Positions 60,510 to 64,000 of a stretch of 64,000 nucleotides of DNA are shown in pieces. This stretch comes from Paenibacillus kobensis NBRC 15729. GTDB lineage: Bacteria > Bacillota > Bacilli > Paenibacillales > Paenibacillaceae. The DNA is taken from the NCBI RefSeq assembly GCF_004000825.1, contig NZ_BILZ01000030.1, forward strand, positions 1 to 64,000, written 5' to 3'. The notes under the pieces are model-generated. The model ran no database searches. It was not told the origin of the DNA and saw nothing but the letters and a program-made list of their open reading frames with translations. Numbering within the stretch: the first letter of the stretch is position 1; each line of letters opens with the position of its first letter. Made by a program: the position numbers and the translations under genes.

Positions 60510-61385
60510 TTACGCCGCTGCAAGAGCAAAGCAACTGCCTCCAGGCATCGCCGCTGAACCATGAACAGCGCGGACGGCATCGTTCGCGCGAATCGGCGCA
60601 AGCGCAATACCCTGCACGGCAGGCAGCACATCTGATGCAGTCTCAGCGTTGAGCAGCTGCAGCAGGCCTTGCACGTTCCGGGTGCGGAAGGCTTCCAAGT
60701 ATGCATAGACGACCGCTTCATCAGCGGTTCTTCTGCCGCCCGCTCCCTTGCCGCCAAACGGCAGACGGCGCCCAGCGCGAGCCGGATCGCCCTCCGCCCT
60801 CGCCCGCGAAAGCGTCTCACGCGCACGATGCAGGGCAGCCTTCACTGCCCCTTCCGTCATGGCCAGCAGTGCAGCCGCTTCGGACGAAGTGAACCGCATC
60901 GCGTCGACCAGCATCACGATAATCCGCTGCCTAGGCGGGAGCAGCACGACGAGCCGCTCCATTGCATCCTGCAGCGTATCGGCGCTCACTGGCGGGGCAT
61001 CCGCCCCGATTCTCTCCGCCAGCTCATCGATTCGCTCCGTCCGGTCCTGATGCTGCGCCTTCCTTCTCCGGCAATAATCCGTCCAAGCATTCGCCGCAAT
61101 CCGGTATAAATACGAGCTAGTGACGGGAGCATCCCATTTACCTCTTAGAACTGCTTCCGATCCTGCCCTCGCATCTGACTCTTTGCCATCGCCGTTCACC
61201 CGCTTCAACTGCGTCATCCACACTTTCGTCCAGGTCGTCTGCGCCAAATCTTCGGCATCCCATGCCGATCCCGTCAGCTTGCGGCAGAACCGGAGCAATT
61301 GCCGGTCATGCGCCGCATACTGCGATATTGTCTGCTCCCAGCCTCTCTCCTGCTGGTCAGCCGTGTGCACGGCCGCTTTATTCAT
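60510..61385 (-). CDS. ECF-type sigma factor with a C-terminal extension
   Basis: About 291 residues. Region 2 (R-F-C-R-K-L-T-G-S-A-W-D-A-E-D-L-A-Q-T-T-W-T-K-V-W) and region 4 (L-P-P-R-Q-R-I-I-V-M-L-V-D-A-M-R-F-T-S-S-E-A-A-A-L-L) are intact. After an Arg/Gly-rich linker a partial SnoaL-like helix (D-E-A-V-V-Y-A-Y-L-E-A-F) follows, shorter than the full NTF2-like domain of ECF41 or SigJ-type factors. GGAGG lies 6 nt before the ATG at 61385. No anti-sigma gene is adjacent. Confidence 0.85.
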   Translation of the reverse strand: MNKAAVHTADQQERGWEQTISQYAAHDRQLLRFCRKLTGSAWDAEDLAQTTWTKVWMTQLKRVNGDGKESDARAGSEAVLRGKWDAPVTSSYLYRIAANAWTDYCRRRKAQHQDRTERIDELAERIGADAPPVSADTLQDAMERLVVLLPPRQRIIVMLVDAMRFTSSEAAALLAMTEGAVKAALHRARETLSRARAEGDPARAGRRLPFGGKGAGGRRTADEAVVYAYLEAFRTRNVQGLLQLLNAETASDVLPAVQGIALAPIRANDAVRAVHGSAAMPGGSCFALAAA

Positions 61386-61572
61386 ACCGCACCTCCTGCT
61401 CCGCTTCATTGACCTCTCCCCCTGTATAACGAAATTAATCCGCCGATCGATACGGTGCTTTTCACTATTGTATAAAATAACTTCCCGTTACGCGATAACC
61501 GCAATTTCATTCCATTCGATAGGACTGCCTAAGAAGGAACAGTCACATTCACCACGATTATATTGAATCAAC

Positions 61573-61607
61573 ATATATTGACCCGATATATATCGGTATG
61601 ATATATT
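61573..61607 (+). promoter_or_regulatory. Promoter with embedded 34-bp dyad, PadR operator candidate
   Basis: -35 TTGACC (61578-61583) and -10 TATATT (61602-61607), spacer 18. The spacer holds the perfect palindrome CCGATATATATCGG (61583-61596), and ATATAT at 61573-61578 mirrors ATATAT at 61601-61606 on the same centre. A repressor bound here would block polymerase. Confidence 0.65.
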
Positions 61608-61646
61608 AAATTCACAAATCGTTCCAGACATGGAGGACGAATCACA

Positions 61647-62171
61647 ATGAACAGTCAAGACGTTATACTGGGGCTATTGGCCCGCCAACCCTTATCCGGC
61701 TACGAAATTAAGCAAAAGTTCGAAATGCCGCTGTCGTTCTTCTTCGATGCGAGCTTCGGCACGATTTATCCCACGCTCGCGAAGCTTGAGGCGCAAGGGC
61801 ACATCATGAAAGAGAGCGTCATTCAAGAAGGGCGGCCGAACAAGAACGTCTACTCGCTCACCGATTCCGGACGGGCGCAATTCCAATCGTTCCTGGAATC
61901 GCCGATCGAGAGGGACGTATTCCGCTCGGACTTTCTCGTACGGATGTTTTTCAGCGAGTTTCTGGACACCGATACGCAGGCCGATTGGATTCGCGACGAA
62001 ATTCGTAAAACAGAGGAAGGCGGCTCGCACCTTCAACAAATGCGGCAGCTAGTTACGGAAGATATGTCGCCCGCAAGAACGATCTGCCTGGACATCGGAT
62101 ACGAATTGAACGCAGCCAAGACGAGAACGCTGAAGGACGCGCTGCGAAGAATTACAGACACAACCGAATAA
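61647..62171 (+). CDS. PadR-family transcriptional regulator
   Basis: 174 residues. N-terminal winged helix (I-L-G-L-L-A-R-Q-P-L-S-G-Y-E-I-K-Q-K, S-F-G-T-I-Y-P-T-L-A-K-L-E-A-Q-G-H-I) and a C-terminal PadR/AphA-like domain. GGAGG precedes the ATG. It lies 45 nt before an MFS exporter gene, so a drug-responsive repressor of its own operon is inferred. Confidence 0.9.
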   Translation: MNSQDVILGLLARQPLSGYEIKQKFEMPLSFFFDASFGTIYPTLAKLEAQGHIMKESVIQEGRPNKNVYSLTDSGRAQFQSFLESPIERDVFRSDFLVRMFFSEFLDTDTQADWIRDEIRKTEEGGSHLQQMRQLVTEDMSPARTICLDIGYELNAAKTRTLKDALRRITDTTE

Positions 62172-62216
62172 CCCCCGCCCGCGCTTGCCAAACAAAGAAG
62201 GAGTTGAACCGTTATC

Positions 62217-63752
62217 ATGTCTACGAAACCCGCCAATGTAGGACTGATCGTCCTGTCCATGGCTCTGGGCTTATTGATGGCTTCGCTCGACAATACGATC
62301 GTTTCCGCCAGCGTCAATCGAGTGATTGCCGACATCGGAGGCTTCGAACAAATTTCGTGGGTGTTCACCGCCTACATGCTCGCTTCCACCAGCACGATGC
62401 TCATTTTCGGCAAGCTGTCTGACCTGTTCGGACGCAAAAGATTTTATCTCATCGGCATTGCCTTATTCCTCATCGGATCCGCCTTATGCGGCATGGCGCA
62501 AACGATCGAACAGCTCATCTGGTTCCGCGTCATTCAAGGCATCGGCTCCGGCTCGGTGTTCCCAATCTCGTTCTCCATCATCTTCACCTTGTTCGGCGAT
62601 CCTAAGCAAGCGGCCAAAATGTCCGGCGTCATGGGCGCTGTGTTCGGCCTGTCTTCCGTCGCCGGTCCGCAGCTCGGCACGCTTCTGTCGGAGCATTTCA
62701 GCTGGCGGTGGTGCTTCTATGTCAATTTGCCGATCGGCATCGCCTCGATGCTGGTGTTGATCTTCGCTTTACGAGAGTCTAAGGCCGAGCGCAAGCCCAA
62801 AATCGATTACCTCGGCGCATTGCTGCTCATCGTCTCGACCGTCTCTATCCTGCTCGGACTGGAGCTCGGCGGCAAAGACTACGCTTGGAGCTCTGCCCCC
62901 ATCATCGGCCTGTTCGTTCTAGGAGGGATCGGTGCGGCCGTGTTCCTGCGGGTAGAATCCAGAGCAGAAGAACCGATGCTGCCGCTGACGATATTCCGAA
63001 GCCGGCAAGTGCTCGCCACGAGCCTGCTCTGCTTCTGCCAAGGCTTCATTATGTTCTCTGCGATCACGTATCTGCCGCTGTATGCGACCAGCGTTCTAGG
63101 TAAAGCGAACTCCAACGGCGTATTGACGCCAATGATGGCTTCGCTGATCGCAGGCGCCATTCTCGCAGGCTTCTTGTCCGCAAAATTCCGCTTCCGCACC
63201 ATCATGTTCGTCAACATGACGCTTGGCGTCGCCGCTTCCATCTTGCTAATGAATCTGTCGCCTGATATGCCGTATTGGCAGGTTATCGGCATTATGATTT
63301 TGCTTGGCCTCGGTGTCGTCGGACCGCTCATGAGCATCGCTCAGAACGCCGTCGCACTCGCCGTCGAGCAGAAATATATCGGCATTTCATCCTCCGTCGT
63401 CGGCTTCTGGCGGAACATCGGAGGCGTCATGGGCGCTTCGATTATGGCCGTGCTCGTCAACTCGAGGCTCAAGGATGCTTCGCATGAAGCCATCTCCAAA
63501 TTCAATATTCAAGGCGACCAAGCTGCCACGCTCGCCAATCCGGAGACGGTCCTTCGCGGCGCCTCCCAGATGCCGGCCGATTTGCTCGCCTTTATGAGAG
63601 ACAGCATCGGGAACGCTATCAATCACGGCTTTGTATTGTCTTTAATCGTCATGGCGGCCGGGATGCTCATCGCTCTTACCGTCGGAAGCGCACGCAACGA
63701 GTTGAAGCCGGCGCAGCAAGAGGAACGTACACCGGTCGTTCATACGACATAA
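62217..63752 (+). CDS. DHA2/EmrB-type multidrug MFS exporter
   Basis: 511 residues with 14 hydrophobic segments. L-D-N-T-I-V-S-A-S-V-N-R-V (motif D), G-K-L-S-D-L-F-G-R-K (motif A) and G-I-G-S-G-S-V-F-P-I-S (motif C). It probably exports lipophilic drugs by proton antiport. AAGGAG lies 13 nt before the ATG. Co-transcribed with the PadR gene. It is a paralogue of the exporter at 48941. Confidence 0.9.
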   Translation: MSTKPANVGLIVLSMALGLLMASLDNTIVSASVNRVIADIGGFEQISWVFTAYMLASTSTMLIFGKLSDLFGRKRFYLIGIALFLIGSALCGMAQTIEQLIWFRVIQGIGSGSVFPISFSIIFTLFGDPKQAAKMSGVMGAVFGLSSVAGPQLGTLLSEHFSWRWCFYVNLPIGIASMLVLIFALRESKAERKPKIDYLGALLLIVSTVSILLGLELGGKDYAWSSAPIIGLFVLGGIGAAVFLRVESRAEEPMLPLTIFRSRQVLATSLLCFCQGFIMFSAITYLPLYATSVLGKANSNGVLTPMMASLIAGAILAGFLSAKFRFRTIMFVNMTLGVAASILLMNLSPDMPYWQVIGIMILLGLGVVGPLMSIAQNAVALAVEQKYIGISSSVVGFWRNIGGVMGASIMAVLVNSRLKDASHEAISKFNIQGDQAATLANPETVLRGASQMPADLLAFMRDSIGNAINHGFVLSLIVMAAGMLIALTVGSARNELKPAQQEERTPVVHTT

Positions 63753-63790
63753 CCTGTATCTAGTCTGTTCTCGATCTCAATAGACAGACC

Positions 63791-63829
63791 AAACAGCCCA
63801 TCAAGGCATATCGCCTGTCGGGCTGTTTG
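63791..63829 (+). terminator. Terminator after the PadR-MFS operon
   Basis: AAACAGCCC and GGGCTGTTT pair around a long loop, followed by GTCTGTTCT. It lies about 40 nt past the stop and also faces the SLH gene. Confidence 0.65.
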
Positions 63830-63847
63830 TCTGTTCTAATATACTGA

Positions 63848-64000
63848 TTATTTACCCATATAATCGATAACGGCCAGCAGCATCGTCACGACTTCGGCGC
63901 GCGTTGCTTCGGCATTCGGTTTGAATTTGCCGTCCGCTCCTTGGATAAGCCCCGCATCATAAGCAGCCGCGATATACGGTGCAGCCCATGCCGGGATGTC
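63848..64000 (-). CDS. SLH-domain protein, C-terminal end only
   Basis: 51 codons before a TAA at 63848-63850. They encode the end of an S-layer homology domain: W-A-A-P-Y-I-A-A-A-Y-D-A-G-L-I-Q-G, then F-K-P-N-A-E-A-T-R-A-E-V-V-T-M-L-L. SLH domains bind pyruvylated wall polymers and anchor proteins to the cell surface. The rest lies beyond the window, so the protein's main role is unknown. Confidence 0.9.
   Translation of the reverse strand, partial: DIPAWAAPYIAAAYDAGLIQGADGKFKPNAEATRAEVVTMLLAVIDYMGK

Overview
The window looks like a chromosomal segment of a Paenibacillus or close relative (Paenibacillaceae). It has low-to-mid GC, strong GGAGG ribosome binding sites, sporulation-type genes (YhcN/YlaJ lipoprotein), an SLH-domain protein at the right edge, a large secreted carbohydrate-binding protein at the left edge, caa3-type cytochrome oxidase genes and many lipoprotein transporters. 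No tRNA, rRNA or CRISPR array was recognised. One degenerate transposase remnant is the only insertion-sequence trace.

Layout. 1-10.6 kb: a truncated secreted protein of the discoidin/CBM/CARDB type with a good cre site, an IS1182-like remnant, an esterase, a Nudix gene behind a leader-peptide/terminator structure, a SulP anion transporter with its ArsR regulator, and small genes (Cys-rich protein, PhnA-like zinc ribbon, histidine phosphatase, DUF421). 10.8-20.2 kb: a complete nine-gene opine-metallophore operon in the order cntKLMABCDFE, read leftwards, with two perfect Zur boxes in front. CntK, CntL and CntM would build a staphylopine-type metallophore, CntE would export it, and CntABCDF would reimport the metal complex. 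20.3-28.1 kb: an orphan Imm11-like immunity gene, a small membrane protein, and a seven-gene cluster of ABC-2 type exporters around a YtrA-like GntR regulator. 28.1-33.9 kb: ctaCDEFG plus a DUF420 (CtaM/YozB-type) gene for caa3 oxidase.

34-48 kb: YhcN-like lipoprotein, HxlR regulator, DUF421, a GH9 glycosidase without signal peptide, two GNAT proteins next to a carbon-nitrogen hydrolase, pncB, topB, a LysM-M23 endopeptidase, a second SulP transporter and a frameshifted lipoprotein. 48.9-51.4 kb: a divergent MFS/TetR efflux pair with a long dyad operator and matching hairpins at both ends, followed by an array of four 23-bp inverted repeats. 51.9-57.4 kb: a divergent sulfonate cluster (two TauD-type dioxygenases plus ssuA leftwards, ssuBC rightwards). 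57.4-64 kb: a DUF6886-like gene, an NADH oxidase behind three Rex-like boxes, clpP, an ECF sigma factor, a PadR-MFS efflux operon and the C-terminus of an SLH protein.

The strongest biological stories are the Zur-controlled metallophore operon, the triple Rex-like operator before nox, the possible ribosome-stalling attenuator before the Nudix gene, and several short dispersed or clustered repeats. All family calls are from motif reading; no database search was run.
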